Positions 1 through 9,237 of a DNA stretch of 64,000 nucleotides are shown here, in pieces. How positions within the stretch are numbered: position 1 is the first letter of the stretch; every line of letters starts with the position of its first letter. This DNA is from Litorivita sp040371945 (GTDB taxonomy: Bacteria; Pseudomonadota; Alphaproteobacteria; Rhodobacterales; Rhodobacteraceae), in the NCBI RefSeq assembly GCF_040371945.1, contig NZ_BAABWS010000001.1, positions 930,001-994,000 on the forward strand, written 5' to 3'. The notes beneath the pieces were generated by a model. The model saw nothing but the letters and a program-made list of their open reading frames with translations. It did no database searches and was not told where the DNA came from. The position numbers and the translations under genes were made by a program.

Positions 1-1447
1 CGGCGCCGTATTCGTCGTCCACCTTGCGCATCGCGCGGCGAAAATCGAGCGCTTCGGCGATGCTTTCCTCGACCAAAGCTGTCCCGCCCGGAGGCTCCAT
101 CATCGCCGCCGCCACATCGCAACTGGCGATGATCGAATATTGCGGGCTGGTCGAAGTGTGCATCAAATAGGCCTCGTTAAACAGATGCCGGTCGAGCTTG
201 GTATCCTTGCTGTCTTGCACCAGAACATGGCTGGCCTGACTGATCCCCGCGAGAAGTTTGTGGATCGATTGCGTCGCATAGGTGACCGAATGCTGCGTGC
301 GCTCGCGCTTGCGGCCCATGGCGTGGAAGCTGGAATAAAACGGGTGGAAGGCCGCATGGGGCAACCACGCTTCGTCGAAATGCAGGTTCTCGACATAGCC
401 GTCGAGCAGGCCTTTGATCGTCTCGGTATTATAAAGCACGCCATCATAGGTCGATTGCGTCAACGTCATGATCCGCGGCTTTACCTCATCGGCGTCCACC
501 CCGTCCAGCAAGGGATTGGCACGGATCTTGGCGCGGATCGACTCGATCTCGAATTCGGACTGCGGGATAGGGCCGATGATGCCATAGTGATTGCGCGTCG
601 GCTTGAGGAAAACCGGCACCGCGCCGGTCATGATGATCGAATGCAGGATCGATTTGTGGCAATTGCGATCCACGACCACCACATCGCCAGGCGCAACCGT
701 ATGGTGCCAGACCATCTTGTTGCTGGTCGAGGTGCCATTGGTGACGAAATAGCAGTGATCTGCATTGAAAATCCGTGCGGCATTGCGCTCGGAGGCGCCA
801 ATCGCGCCGTTGTGATCCAAAAGCTGGCCCAACTCCTCGACCGCGTTGCACACATCGGCGCGCAGCATGTTCTCGCCGTAAAACTGGTGATACATCTGCC
901 CGATCGGGCTTTTCAAAAACGCCACGCCCCCCGAATGGCCGGGGCAATGCCAAGAGTAGGACCCGTCCTCGGCATAATCGAGCAACGCCTTGAAAAACGG
1001 CGGCTGGATGCTTTCGAGATATTGTTTGGCCTCGCGGATGATATGGCGGGCGACAAATTCGGGCGTATCTTCGAACATATGGATGAACCCGTGCAATTCG
1101 CGCAGGATGTCATTGGGCAGGTGGCGGCTGGTTTTGGTTTCACCGTAAACGTAAATCGGCACCTCTTCGTTTTTCCACCGCACTTCCTCGATGAAATTGC
1201 GCAGGTTGACCACCGCAGGGTCCAAATCCGGCCCGGGCGTGAATTCCTCGTCATCGATCGACAGGACAAAGGCGCTGGCGCGTGATTGCTGCTGCGCGAA
1301 TTGCGAAAGATCGCCATAGCTGGTGACGCCAAGCACCTCGAACCCTTCGTTTTCCATCGCCTCGGCCATGGCGCGAATGCCCGAGCCGGAGGAGTTTTCA
1401 GAGCGAAAATCTTCATCAATAATCACGATGGGAAAACGAAACTTCAT
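1..1447 (-). CDS. Orn/Lys/Arg decarboxylase, fold-type I PLP enzyme (3' end beyond window)
   Basis: Decarboxylates a basic amino acid (arginine, lysine or ornithine; the substrate cannot be told from sequence) in polyamine synthesis or acid resistance. The 482 visible codons read open from ATG 1447, preceded by the ribosome site AGGAGAG, to the window edge. Residues 1-130 form the receiver-like N-terminal wing domain (VIIDEDF start). The PLP core contains HCPGHSGG, and SIHK places the Schiff-base lysine at K397, close to its place in E. coli AdiA. The C-terminal domain is off the window, so the gene is cut by the window and not known to be broken. Neighbours give no pathway clue. Confidence 0.9.
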   Translation of the reverse strand, partial: MKFRFPIVIIDEDFRSENSSGSGIRAMAEAMENEGFEVLGVTSYGDLSQFAQQQSRASAFVLSIDDEEFTPGPDLDPAVVNLRNFIEEVRWKNEEVPIYVYGETKTSRHLPNDILRELHGFIHMFEDTPEFVARHIIREAKQYLESIQPPFFKALLDYAEDGSYSWHCPGHSGGVAFLKSPIGQMYHQFYGENMLRADVCNAVEELGQLLDHNGAIGASERNAARIFNADHCYFVTNGTSTSNKMVWHHTVAPGDVVVVDRNCHKSILHSIIMTGAVPVFLKPTRNHYGIIGPIPQSEFEIESIRAKIRANPLLDGVDADEVKPRIMTLTQSTYDGVLYNTETIKGLLDGYVENLHFDEAWLPHAAFHPFYSSFHAMGRKRERTQHSVTYATQSIHKLLAGISQASHVLVQDSKDTKLDRHLFNEAYLMHTSTSPQYSIIASCDVAAAMMEPPGGTALVEESIAEALDFRRAMRKVDDEYGA

Positions 1448-1757
1448 AAAGCTCTCCTAGCCGGTCAGAAGCCAATGGCGCGGGCGATGCGCGGTTTGCG
1501 CGCCCTTGCCTCGTGCCCTGACGCACACCGCCAAAGCATGTGGTTTTTCTTTCCTAAGCCATGCACGCCGTCAAGACCCCTGTCAGCGATCCGCCCGCTT
1601 TGCGCAGGGCGCGCCGATCCACCGCGCGCCAAAGACGCCAAAGGGCTATGCGCCCTGCGCACGAACGGCTAGGATTTGCGCAACGCCTGCCCTGCAGCCC
1701 CGCGCGATGCTCGGCCATATACCCGGCGCCCCGCCGCCCTTTGCCCCGAGATCGACC
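1448..1757. other. Intergenic region, divergent promoters expected
   Basis: About 310 bases between two divergently transcribed genes. It should hold both promoters. I see no RNA gene, convincing terminator or strong repeat. Overlapping frames run through it but have no plausible start or family resemblance. Confidence 0.5.
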
Positions 1758-2921
1758 ATGCTCACCGACCAAGACATCACCGAACTGACCGACCTGCGCC
1801 GCGCGCTGCACCGCCGCCCCGAGGTGTCGGGCGAGGAAAAGCGCACCGCCCGCACCATCGCGCTCGAGCTGGCAAAGCTCTCGCCCACGCATCTGCTGAC
1901 GGGTATTGGCGGTCACGGTGTCGCCGCCGTATTCGGCAGCGGCGCAGGCGGCCCATGCGTGATGTTTCGCGCCGAGTTGGACGCCTTGCCGATCACCGAG
2001 ATCGCCGCGCACGGCTGGCCCTCCGGCGCCGCGGGCAAAGCGCATCTTTGCGGGCATGACGGGCATATGGTGATGCTGCTCGGCTTGGGACGGCTGATCG
2101 CGCGCCGCCCGCCCGCAGTTGGCCGTATTGTGCTTTTGTTCCAACCGGCGGAAGAAACCGGCGCAGGCGCGCGGGCCGTGGTCTCGGACCCCGCCTTTGC
2201 GCAGCTTGACCCCGATTGGGCCTTTGCCATCCACAATCTGCCCGGCCTGCCCTTGGGCCATGTCGCCACCCGCGCCGGATTGATCAACTGCGCCTCCGAG
2301 GGGCTTGAAATCCACCTGAGCGGCAAAACCGCCCATGCTGCCCAGCCCGAAACCGGCCTGTCGCCTGCGGGCGCGGTGGCGCAATTGCTGGGCGGGTTGA
2401 CCGCTTTGACCGCTGGCGCGCCAGCGGCGGGCGAGACCCCCGATGATTTCGAACTGGTCACCCTCACCCATGCCCGTATCGGCGCGCCGACCTTTGGCGT
2501 CGCCCCCGGCGAGGCGGTGATCAACGCCACCCTGCGCTGCGCCAGCGATCCGGCGATGGCCGCGCTGGAGGCCAAGGCCCGCGCCCTTGTCCAATCGGTG
2601 GCAAGCGCCGCCGGTTTGGAGGCCGTGATCCGCGTTGTCGAACCCTTCCTTGCCTCCATCAACCACCCGCAGGCCGTCGCCATCGCGCAAGATGCGCTGC
2701 GCGCCCTCGGTCTCTCGCAAGGCGAAAGCGGCGTGCCGATGCGTGCCTCCGAAGATTTCGGCCTCTTTGGCGCCCATGCCAAGGCGGCGATGCTATGCCT
2801 TGGTGCGGGCGAGGCCCATCCGGCGCTGCACAATCCCGATTATGATTTTCCCGATGCGCTGATCCCCATCGGCACGGCGATTTTCGCCCGTATCATGGAC
2901 GATATCTTGAGCCGCGCCTAA
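1758..2921 (+). CDS. M20 family amidohydrolase (hippurate hydrolase / aminoacylase type)
   Basis: 387 aa. Cytosolic metallo-amidohydrolase that removes the acyl group from N-acyl amino acids or similar amides. The metal-binding motif CGHDGH lies at residues 98-103 and the catalytic glutamate pair is in QPAEET (about 129-134). A dimerisation lid domain (about 180-290) splits the catalytic domain, and the length fits the M20D subgroup. ATG 1758 is chosen because MLTDQDITEL leads straight into the conserved LRRALHRRPE start; the frame stays open further upstream without family resemblance. The gene converges on phnM with a 4-base overlap. The substrate is not predictable. Confidence 0.88.
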   Translation: MLTDQDITELTDLRRALHRRPEVSGEEKRTARTIALELAKLSPTHLLTGIGGHGVAAVFGSGAGGPCVMFRAELDALPITEIAAHGWPSGAAGKAHLCGHDGHMVMLLGLGRLIARRPPAVGRIVLLFQPAEETGAGARAVVSDPAFAQLDPDWAFAIHNLPGLPLGHVATRAGLINCASEGLEIHLSGKTAHAAQPETGLSPAGAVAQLLGGLTALTAGAPAAGETPDDFELVTLTHARIGAPTFGVAPGEAVINATLRCASDPAMAALEAKARALVQSVASAAGLEAVIRVVEPFLASINHPQAVAIAQDALRALGLSQGESGVPMRASEDFGLFGAHAKAAMLCLGAGEAHPALHNPDYDFPDALIPIGTAIFARIMDDILSRA

Positions 2922-4063
2922 GCCACCTGCGCGCCCTGCGACCAGACCTGCCTGAGCACCACATCCGCATCCGTTTGGGCAAAGCGGATCAGATCGGCGC
3001 GCGCGCCCGTGTCGATCACCCCGCGATCCGTAAAGCCGACGGCCTTGGCCGGATTGGCCGTGACCGTGGCCATCGCCCGCGCCATATCGTCCCAAACCTC
3101 GCTCAGCCGCACCGCCGCGATCAACAGCCCCGCAGGCACATAGTCGGACGACAGGATGTCCAGCCGGTCGATCTCGGCCAAACGCATCGCGGCGACATTG
3201 CCCGAATGCGACCCGCCGCGCACAATATTGGGCGCGCCCATAATCGTGGCGATGCCCAGATCATGGCAGGCATGGGCCGCCTCGACGGTGGTGGGAAATT
3301 CGGCCAAGGTGACGCCATGCCCGTGGCTCGCGGCGACCTGCGCGGCGGTGGTGTCATCGTGGCTGGCGAGGCTGGCTTTGAAGCGCGCCGCCGCGGCCAC
3401 GGTGGCGGCCTCGTGGCGCGCGCCGACACGGGTTTGCAACCCGAGCAAAAAGGCCACATAGGCCTCGAAGCCCGCCGTATCCAGCCCGTGTTTGCCGCAC
3501 ACATAATCCTTGAATTTGTCGATATCGCTGAATTGCCGTTGCCCTGGCGTGTGATCCATCATCGACACGATGCCGACACGGTCATCGGGGCCGAACTCGT
3601 CCAACTCCTCGATCAGGGTTTCCGAACAGACCTCGGCACGCAGGTGCAGATGGTGGCTGATCTTGAGCGCCCCCGCCGCGCGCATCTGGGCGATGTCATC
3701 GGCGATCTGGCGGGCATATTTGTCGTATTTCGCCTTGTGATCGGTCAGGATCGAGCCGACACGCAGCGCATCAAACACCGTGGTGATCCCCGTCGCGGCC
3801 AATTCGCGGTCATGGGCCATAATGGCGGGACGATGCGGCCAGTTGGTCTTGGGGCGCGGCGCAAGGTGGCGCTCCAGATTGTCGGTGTGCAGCTCGACAA
3901 GCCCCGGCGCGAGGAAATCACCGCCAAGGTCGAGCGCGCCTTTGGGCACGGCGGCGCCGTCCGAAATATCGGCGATCCGCCCCTTCGAAATCCGCAAGCC
4001 TCCGGTTCGCACCCCATCGGGCAAAACCAGCCTTGCATTGGCGAGAATGAGGTCTTGGGTCAT
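2918..4063 (-). CDS. phnM: PhnM, ribophosphonate triphosphate diphosphatase of C-P lyase pathway
   Basis: 381 aa. Amidohydrolase-fold enzyme that releases pyrophosphate from alpha-D-ribose 1-methylphosphonate 5-triphosphate, giving the 5-phosphate that PhnJ cleaves. It starts with the family pattern MTQDLILANARLVLPDG. The metal region reads LVELHTDNLERH and a DHTPGQRQ segment follows, both typical of PhnM. It is the last gene of the phnGHIJKLNM operon, 67 bases after phnN. Its stop overlaps the end of the convergent amidohydrolase gene and no terminator stem is visible there. Confidence 0.95.
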   Translation of the reverse strand: MTQDLILANARLVLPDGVRTGGLRISKGRIADISDGAAVPKGALDLGGDFLAPGLVELHTDNLERHLAPRPKTNWPHRPAIMAHDRELAATGITTVFDALRVGSILTDHKAKYDKYARQIADDIAQMRAAGALKISHHLHLRAEVCSETLIEELDEFGPDDRVGIVSMMDHTPGQRQFSDIDKFKDYVCGKHGLDTAGFEAYVAFLLGLQTRVGARHEAATVAAAARFKASLASHDDTTAAQVAASHGHGVTLAEFPTTVEAAHACHDLGIATIMGAPNIVRGGSHSGNVAAMRLAEIDRLDILSSDYVPAGLLIAAVRLSEVWDDMARAMATVTANPAKAVGFTDRGVIDTGARADLIRFAQTDADVVLRQVWSQGAQVA

Positions 4064-4130
4064 GTCGGTATCACGCTATTGGCAGGGAAAAGAAGGGCGG
4101 GTGTAAGGCGGCGGCGCGGTGTCGGGGCTG

Positions 4131-4682
4131 TCATCGGGCGGCGCCTTGCGGCGCGAGCGCGGATGCGAGCGCCGCGAGGGTCTGCGCCAGATCGCCGTCA
4201 TTGCGGATTTCCTGCACCGGCAGATGCGCCGGTATCTCGCGCACGGCGCGGTTGATGCGCGCCTCGATCTCGCGCGGTGCCTCGCGCCCGCGTGCGGCCA
4301 GACGCGCGGCCAGAACCTGCGTTGATGCGGTCAGATGGATGATCCGACCCTGCGGAAAAATCTCTATCGCCTCCTCCAGCACGCTGCGCGACAGGTTGAC
4401 CAATACATCGCGCCCCGCCGCCAGATCATCACGCAGCGCAGCGCTGATCCCGTAGCACAGCCCGTGCGCGTGCCAGTGCAAGACAAAATCGCCGGCCTGC
4501 GCGCGGCGGTCAAACTCGGCGCGGCTCACGCTTTCAAACTCCTCGCCCCCCGCATCCGCGCGCCGCGTGATGACGCGGCGGGCCAGAACCGTCCCCGCGT
4601 GCCGCGCGGCAAAGGCCTCCATGACCGTATCCTTGCCCGCGCCCGAAGGGCCGACAATGGCGATAAACCGCCCGCCGCTCAT
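4131..4682 (-). CDS. phnN: PhnN, ribose 1,5-bisphosphate phosphokinase
   Basis: 183 aa. Phosphorylates ribose 1,5-bisphosphate to PRPP, so carbon from C-P lyase returns to nucleotide synthesis. The P-loop GPSGAGKDT is near residue 12 and the fold is guanylate-kinase-like (RRVITRRADAGGEEFESV region). ATG 4682 overlaps the phnL stop as ATGA, which fixes the start; the reading frame extends upstream only as an overlap with phnL. The Asp after the Walker lysine is typical of PhnN. Confidence 0.93.
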   Translation of the reverse strand: MSGGRFIAIVGPSGAGKDTVMEAFAARHAGTVLARRVITRRADAGGEEFESVSRAEFDRRAQAGDFVLHWHAHGLCYGISAALRDDLAAGRDVLVNLSRSVLEEAIEIFPQGRIIHLTASTQVLAARLAARGREAPREIEARINRAVREIPAHLPVQEIRNDGDLAQTLAALASALAPQGAAR

Positions 4683-5362
4683 GCCGCCGCCTGCGGGGTG
4701 AAACCCGTCACATCCACCACGCGGTCGCACACCGCATCGCGCGCGGCGTGGTCGTGGAAAATTCCGATGATCGCCGCCCCGCGCGCCTTGGCCTCGGTGA
4801 TCATCTGCAACACCGTGGCGCGGTTGACCGGATCGAGGCTGGCCGTCGGCTCGTCGAGCAACAGCGCCGGATACCGATAGGCAAAGCCGCGCGCGATATT
4901 GACCCGCTGCTGCTCGCCGCCCGAAAATGTCGTCGGGCTGAGCGGCCACAGGCGCGGCGGGATATTGAGCCGCGCGAGCAACTCTTGCGCATGGGCGCGG
5001 GCGGCCTCGGGCGCCGATCCGGTGAGCAAAAGCGGCTCGGCCACCACGTCAAGCGTCGAGACCCGCGGTACCACGCGCAAGAACTGGCTCACATAGCCCA
5101 AGGTCTTGCGGCGCAGGGCGATGATCTCGCGCGGCTGGGCGCGGGCGACGTCCAGATCGCCGATCATGATCCGCCCGCCCGCGGTCAGGTAATTGCCGTA
5201 AATCATCCGCATCAGCGTGGATTTGCCCGCCCCCGAGGCCCCGACCAAGGCGATACATTCGCCCGCCGCGACGTCGAAACCCGCGCCTTCCATGACGGGG
5301 ATCACGGCGCTGCCTTGGTTGTGCAAGGTGAAGGATTTTGACACATTTTCTAATTTTATCAT
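4679..5362 (-). CDS. phnL: PhnL, ABC-type ATPase subunit of C-P lyase system
   Basis: 227 aa. ABC ATPase without its own membrane partner, associated with the C-P lyase core complex rather than with transport. Walker A is GASGAGKST (about residue 40), the signature is FSGGEQQRVNIARG and Walker B is LLLDEPTASLD. It is preceded by phnK with a 4-base gap and overlaps phnN by 4 bases, so translation is probably coupled. Confidence 0.94.
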   Translation of the reverse strand: MIKLENVSKSFTLHNQGSAVIPVMEGAGFDVAAGECIALVGASGAGKSTLMRMIYGNYLTAGGRIMIGDLDVARAQPREIIALRRKTLGYVSQFLRVVPRVSTLDVVAEPLLLTGSAPEAARAHAQELLARLNIPPRLWPLSPTTFSGGEQQRVNIARGFAYRYPALLLDEPTASLDPVNRATVLQMITEAKARGAAIIGIFHDHAARDAVCDRVVDVTGFTPQAAA

Positions 5363-5366
5363 GAGA

Positions 5367-6149
5367 TTACACCTGCAAGACGGAAGAGACGAGAAGCTGC
5401 GTATAGGCGTGCTGTGGATCGTCGAGCACCTGATCGGTCAGGCCGGTTTCGATCACATGCCCGTCTTTCATCACCATAAGCCGGTCCGCCAAAAGCCGCA
5501 CCACCGCCAGGTCATGGGTAACGATGATCGCGCTGAGGTTCATTTCGCGCACCAAACCGCGCAGCAGGTCCAAAAGCCGCGCCTGCACGCTGACGTCCAA
5601 TCCGCCGGTCGGCTCGTCCATAAACACCAAACGCGGCCCCGTCACCAGATTGCGCGCGATTTGCAGCCGCTGCTGCATCCCGCCTGAAAAAGCCGTGGGG
5701 CGGTCATCGACCCGCTCTTCGCGGATCTCGACACGGCCGAGCCAGTCAATCGCCTTGGCGCGAATCTCGCCGTAATGGCGCGCATTGACCGCCATCAGGC
5801 GCTCGCCGACATTGCCGCCCGCGCTGACATTCATCCGCAGCCCGTCGCGCGCATGTTGATGCACAAAGGCCCAATCGGTGCGCGCCAAAAGCCGCCGCTC
5901 CGGCTCGCTCATCGCTGCCGTATCGCGCATCCCCTCGGCGCGGGTATCAAAACAGACCCTGCCGCGATCGGGCGCCATATGACCGGCCAGACAACCCAGC
6001 AAGGTCGATTTGCCCGAGCCGCTTTCGCCGACGATGCCCATCACCTCGCCAGGGTAAAGATCAAAGGAGACATCCGCGCATCCGATGCGCGCGCCGTAAT
6101 ATTTGCTCACGCCTTGGGCCTGCAAAAGCGGTGTGACATCGCGGCTCAT
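5367..6149 (-). CDS. phnK: PhnK, ABC-type ATPase subunit of C-P lyase complex
   Basis: 260 aa. Nucleotide-binding protein shown in E. coli to dock on PhnJ in the PhnGHIJ core. Walker A is GESGSGKST, the signature FSGGMQQRLQIARN and Walker B FMDEPTGGLDV. It resembles the Dpp/Opp-type ATPases, which is normal for PhnK. It overlaps phnJ by 4 bases (ATGA). Confidence 0.94.
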   Translation of the reverse strand: MSRDVTPLLQAQGVSKYYGARIGCADVSFDLYPGEVMGIVGESGSGKSTLLGCLAGHMAPDRGRVCFDTRAEGMRDTAAMSEPERRLLARTDWAFVHQHARDGLRMNVSAGGNVGERLMAVNARHYGEIRAKAIDWLGRVEIREERVDDRPTAFSGGMQQRLQIARNLVTGPRLVFMDEPTGGLDVSVQARLLDLLRGLVREMNLSAIIVTHDLAVVRLLADRLMVMKDGHVIETGLTDQVLDDPQHAYTQLLVSSVLQV

Positions 6150-7033
6150 GCGGCGCTCTCCTGATCCATAGTGCCCTGAGCACCCTGCACGCCCTGCGCC
6201 CCCCTATGCCCGTCGCGGCGGCGCGCGGCGCAATAATCGGTGTCCGAACACATGAACATCCGCCCGCCCGCGTCATCGACAATCAACTCGTCAAGATAGC
6301 TGTCCTCGGCCCCGCACAGGGCACAGGGATGATCGGCCTTGCTCGCCTCGAACGGATAGTCGTCGAAATCGAGGCTGACGACGCGCGTATAGGGCGGCAG
6401 GGCGTAAATCCGTTGCTCGCGCCCCGCGCCGAAGAGCTGGATCGCCTCCATCTCAAGCTTGGGGTTGTCGAATTTCGGGATCGGCGAGGGGTCCATCACA
6501 TAGCGCCCCTCGACCTTGACCGGATAGGCATAGGAGGTGGCAATCGCGCCGTGCTGGCTGATGTCCTCGTAAAGCTTCACATGCATCAACCCGTATTCCT
6601 CCAGCGCATGCATCTTGCGGGTTTCCACCTCGGAGGGCTCCAAAAATCGCAAGGGTTCGGGGATCGGCACCTGATAGACGAGGATTTGATCGGCGCGCAG
6701 CGCGGCTTCGGGGATGCGGTGGCGGGTCTGGATCACGCTGGCCTCTTGGGTCGCTTCGGTCACAGCGACCTGCGCGGTCTTTTCGAAAAACCGCCGGATC
6801 GAAACCGCATTGGTCGTGTCATCCGCCCCTTGGTCGATGACCTTGAGCGTATCATCCGGCGTCAGAACCGCCGCCGACACCTGCACCCCGCCCGTGCCCC
6901 ATCCGTAGGGCATCGGCATCTCGCGGCTGGCGAAAGGCACCTGATATCCGGGCACGGCCAAGCCTTTGAGGATCGCGCGGCGGATCATCCGCTTGGTTTG
7001 CTCGTCCAGATAGGCAAAATTGTAATCGCTCAT
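6146..7033 (-). CDS. phnJ: PhnJ, radical-SAM C-P lyase catalytic subunit
   Basis: 295 aa. Cleaves the carbon-phosphorus bond of ribosyl alkylphosphonate 5-phosphate by SAM-derived radical chemistry on a 4Fe-4S cluster. The C-terminal cysteine cluster is complete: C237, C240, C262 and C268 (CALCGAEDS and CSDTDYC), each four residues before the E. coli equivalents. The N-terminal YLDEQTKRMIRRAILK pattern is characteristic. It overlaps both phnI and phnK by 4 bases. The intact cysteines argue for an active enzyme. Confidence 0.97.
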   Translation of the reverse strand: MSDYNFAYLDEQTKRMIRRAILKGLAVPGYQVPFASREMPMPYGWGTGGVQVSAAVLTPDDTLKVIDQGADDTTNAVSIRRFFEKTAQVAVTEATQEASVIQTRHRIPEAALRADQILVYQVPIPEPLRFLEPSEVETRKMHALEEYGLMHVKLYEDISQHGAIATSYAYPVKVEGRYVMDPSPIPKFDNPKLEMEAIQLFGAGREQRIYALPPYTRVVSLDFDDYPFEASKADHPCALCGAEDSYLDELIVDDAGGRMFMCSDTDYCAARRRDGHRGAQGVQGAQGTMDQESAA

Positions 7034-8118
7034 TGCGCCGCCTCCTGCACCGCGCTGCCTGCCGCCTCGCGGCGCAGCTTGCGGATGAGTTCAAGTTCCG
7101 ATTGGAAATCCACGTAATGGGGCAATTTGATATGCTCCAAAAACCCCGTCGCTTGGATGTTATCCGCATGATAAAGCACGAATTCCTCGTCCTGCGCGGG
7201 CGCGCCGAGGTTGTCCTCGCCAAGCTCGGCCCAGCGCAGGGCGCGGTCCACCAAAGCCATGGAAATCGCCTTGCGCTCGCTCATGCCAAAGACCAATCCA
7301 TATCCGCGGGTGAATTGCGGCGGCTGGGTTTTGGAGCCTTGAAACTGGTTCACCGTCTCGCATTCTGTGAGGGTCAGATCGCCGATCTCAATGGCAAAAC
7401 CCAATTCGGGGATCTCCAGCTCCACCTCCACTTCGCCGATGCGCAATTCGGCGACAAAAGCATGGTTGCGCGCATATCCGCGCTGGGTCGAATAGGCCAT
7501 TCCGAGGATGAACCCCTCGTCGCCGCGCGTCAAAGCTTGCAGCCGCAGCGCCCGCGCGGCGGGCAATTCCAACGGCGCGCGTGTCAAATCGGGCGGGGTC
7601 TGCGCCCCCTCCGGCTCGGCTTGGATCAAGCCTTCGCGGTCCAGAAACGACATGATGTGCGGCGTCGCGCCCTCGGGCGCGGGGGCCGTCGGCGCGGGCG
7701 CCGCCTCGCCCTCGGCGGCCAGTTTGAAATCCAGCAAACGATGCGTGTAGTCGAAGGTCGGGCCAAGCACCTGCCCCCCAGGCGCATCCTTAAAGGTCGC
7801 CGACACGCGGCGCGCGCAGGCCATGTTTTCGGTCTCGACGGGGTTTGAGGCGCCAAAGCGCGGCAAGGTGGTGCGATAGGCGCGGATCAGGAAAATCGCC
7901 TCGATCAAATCGCCGCGCGATTGTTTGATCGCCAGCGCCGCCAGATCGGGATCATAAAGCGAGCCTTCGGCCATGACCCGATTGACCGCCAAGGCCAATT
8001 GCTCGCGGATTTGCGCCACCGAAAGCTCGGCCACGCCCAGATCGCCGCGCCGCTCTTCGGCCAGCCACGCATGGGCATTGTCAATCGCCCGTTCGCCGCC
8101 TTTGACTGCTACATACAT
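7030..8118 (-). CDS. phnI: PhnI, C-P lyase core subunit (nucleosidase/transferase)
   Basis: 362 aa. With PhnG, PhnH and PhnL it transfers the alkylphosphonate to the ribose of ATP, displacing adenine. The start MYVAVKGGERAIDNAHAW is the hallmark of PhnI, and length matches the family (about 355-370). It overlaps phnH by one base and phnJ by four, within the compact phnGHIJ block that encodes the core complex. Confidence 0.96.
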   Translation of the reverse strand: MYVAVKGGERAIDNAHAWLAEERRGDLGVAELSVAQIREQLALAVNRVMAEGSLYDPDLAALAIKQSRGDLIEAIFLIRAYRTTLPRFGASNPVETENMACARRVSATFKDAPGGQVLGPTFDYTHRLLDFKLAAEGEAAPAPTAPAPEGATPHIMSFLDREGLIQAEPEGAQTPPDLTRAPLELPAARALRLQALTRGDEGFILGMAYSTQRGYARNHAFVAELRIGEVEVELEIPELGFAIEIGDLTLTECETVNQFQGSKTQPPQFTRGYGLVFGMSERKAISMALVDRALRWAELGEDNLGAPAQDEEFVLYHADNIQATGFLEHIKLPHYVDFQSELELIRKLRREAAGSAVQEAAQ

Positions 8119-8678
8119 CAGCGCACCTTTGTGGATCGGGGCAAAGCGGCCACTTGCGCGCCTGCGGTGAAAAAGAAATCCAAGCCCAAGGGGAAGAGGG
8201 CAGCGTTGGATTGAAAGGCCGCCGTTTCGGGCAGCGAAAGCTGCGCCTCATCCTTGATGCCCGCGCCGCTGAGCACCGCGCCGCGCGCCTCGATCTGCGC
8301 CATCTCGACGATCACTGTGGCCGAGCGGTCGGGATATTCGGCCGTGCCGATGCGCAAGGCGCCGAGCGGCAATTCGCCCCACGCCCCGATGGCAAATTGC
8401 GCCTGCGCGGCGGGCACCAATGGCGCGCCGGTGTGAAAGGTGATCCAGTCGCGCAGCGGCGCAAGATCATAGGACGGGGCCAGATATAGCGGTGTCTCGG
8501 GATCGCAAAGCGTCAAGACAACAGCCCCCGCGGCGGGCGAGAGAGGCGCGGGCGGAGCGGCGCCATGAAGCGTCTGGATATCGGCGGGGCGGGCCATGGC
8601 CGTCATCACTGCGCGAAAGGCGCGGGCCGATTGCACCGGCGCATCGCTGAACCCGCCCTCCAAAGCTGCGGTTTGCAT
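8118..8678 (-). CDS. phnH: PhnH, C-P lyase core subunit
   Basis: 186 aa. Structural subunit of the PhnGHIJ complex. The sequence starts MQTAALEGGFSDAPVQSARA, followed by FRAVMTAMARPG-like text (here MARPADIQ), typical of PhnH. ATG 8678 overlaps the phnG stop as ATGA, which sets the start although the frame is open far upstream through phnG. Confidence 0.93.
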   Translation of the reverse strand: MQTAALEGGFSDAPVQSARAFRAVMTAMARPADIQTLHGAAPPAPLSPAAGAVVLTLCDPETPLYLAPSYDLAPLRDWITFHTGAPLVPAAQAQFAIGAWGELPLGALRIGTAEYPDRSATVIVEMAQIEARGAVLSGAGIKDEAQLSLPETAAFQSNAALFPLGLDFFFTAGAQVAALPRSTKVR

Positions 8679-9142
8679 CAATCCTCTCCTCGCACCATCG
8701 TGAAAAAATCCACCTTTGTCGCTGCGGCTTTGGCGGCGCGCGCCGCGTGGGCCTCGGCCAGCCCTTCGCGCAGGGGCGTCACGATGGCCGCCTCGACCTG
8801 CGGCGCGGCGCCGGTTTGCATCAACGCGTCGACCACTGCGGCCTGCCGCGCATGGGTCTTGTCGCGCCCTTGCACATAGCCATGACCGACCGCTCCGGTG
8901 GCCAGCCGCACCGAACAACGCGTCACCGTCATTTCGCCCAAATTGAACGGCGCGCCCACGGCCCCCGCCCGCCCGCGCACCATCACACCGCCCACCTCGG
9001 GCGCGCGCAAAATGACGTAATCGGGCGCCTCGCCATATTGCTCCCACAGCGCACAAAGCCGCGCCGCAGGCGCTTTGGCCAACACCCCCATCCACGCTTT
9101 GCGCACCTGTGTTTGCTGTGTCTGCTCGCTCACCGCTTGCAT
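8678..9142 (-). CDS. phnG: PhnG, C-P lyase core subunit
   Basis: 154 aa. First gene of the phnGHIJKLNM operon. Family features are RKAWMGVLAKA near the start, the NLGEMTVTRCSVRL segment and the GHGYVQGRDK motif. It is divergent from phnF with a 95-base gap that holds the putative operator. Start ATG 9142 is the first in frame and sits just after the repeat array. Confidence 0.93.
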   Translation of the reverse strand: MQAVSEQTQQTQVRKAWMGVLAKAPAARLCALWEQYGEAPDYVILRAPEVGGVMVRGRAGAVGAPFNLGEMTVTRCSVRLATGAVGHGYVQGRDKTHARQAAVVDALMQTGAAPQVEAAIVTPLREGLAEAHAARAAKAAATKVDFFTMVRGED

Positions 9143-9162
9143 CTAGACATCTCACCCCAATT

Positions 9163-9188
9163 CTATACAACTATACAAATACTATACC
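9163..9188. promoter_or_regulatory. Putative PhnF operator: three CTATAC repeats
   Basis: CTATAC occurs at 9163, 9171 and 9182 in the same orientation, in the short gap between phnG and phnF. HutC-subfamily GntR proteins are known to bind GT-N-TA-N-AC type sites, and each repeat matches the TA-N-AC half. The position overlaps where both divergent promoters must lie, fitting repression of phnG-M and of phnF itself. Binding is inferred. Confidence 0.5.
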
Positions 9189-9237
9189 GCCAGTGTCGAA
9201 ACACCAATCCCTCCAACTGTGAAATTTTGATGACACC

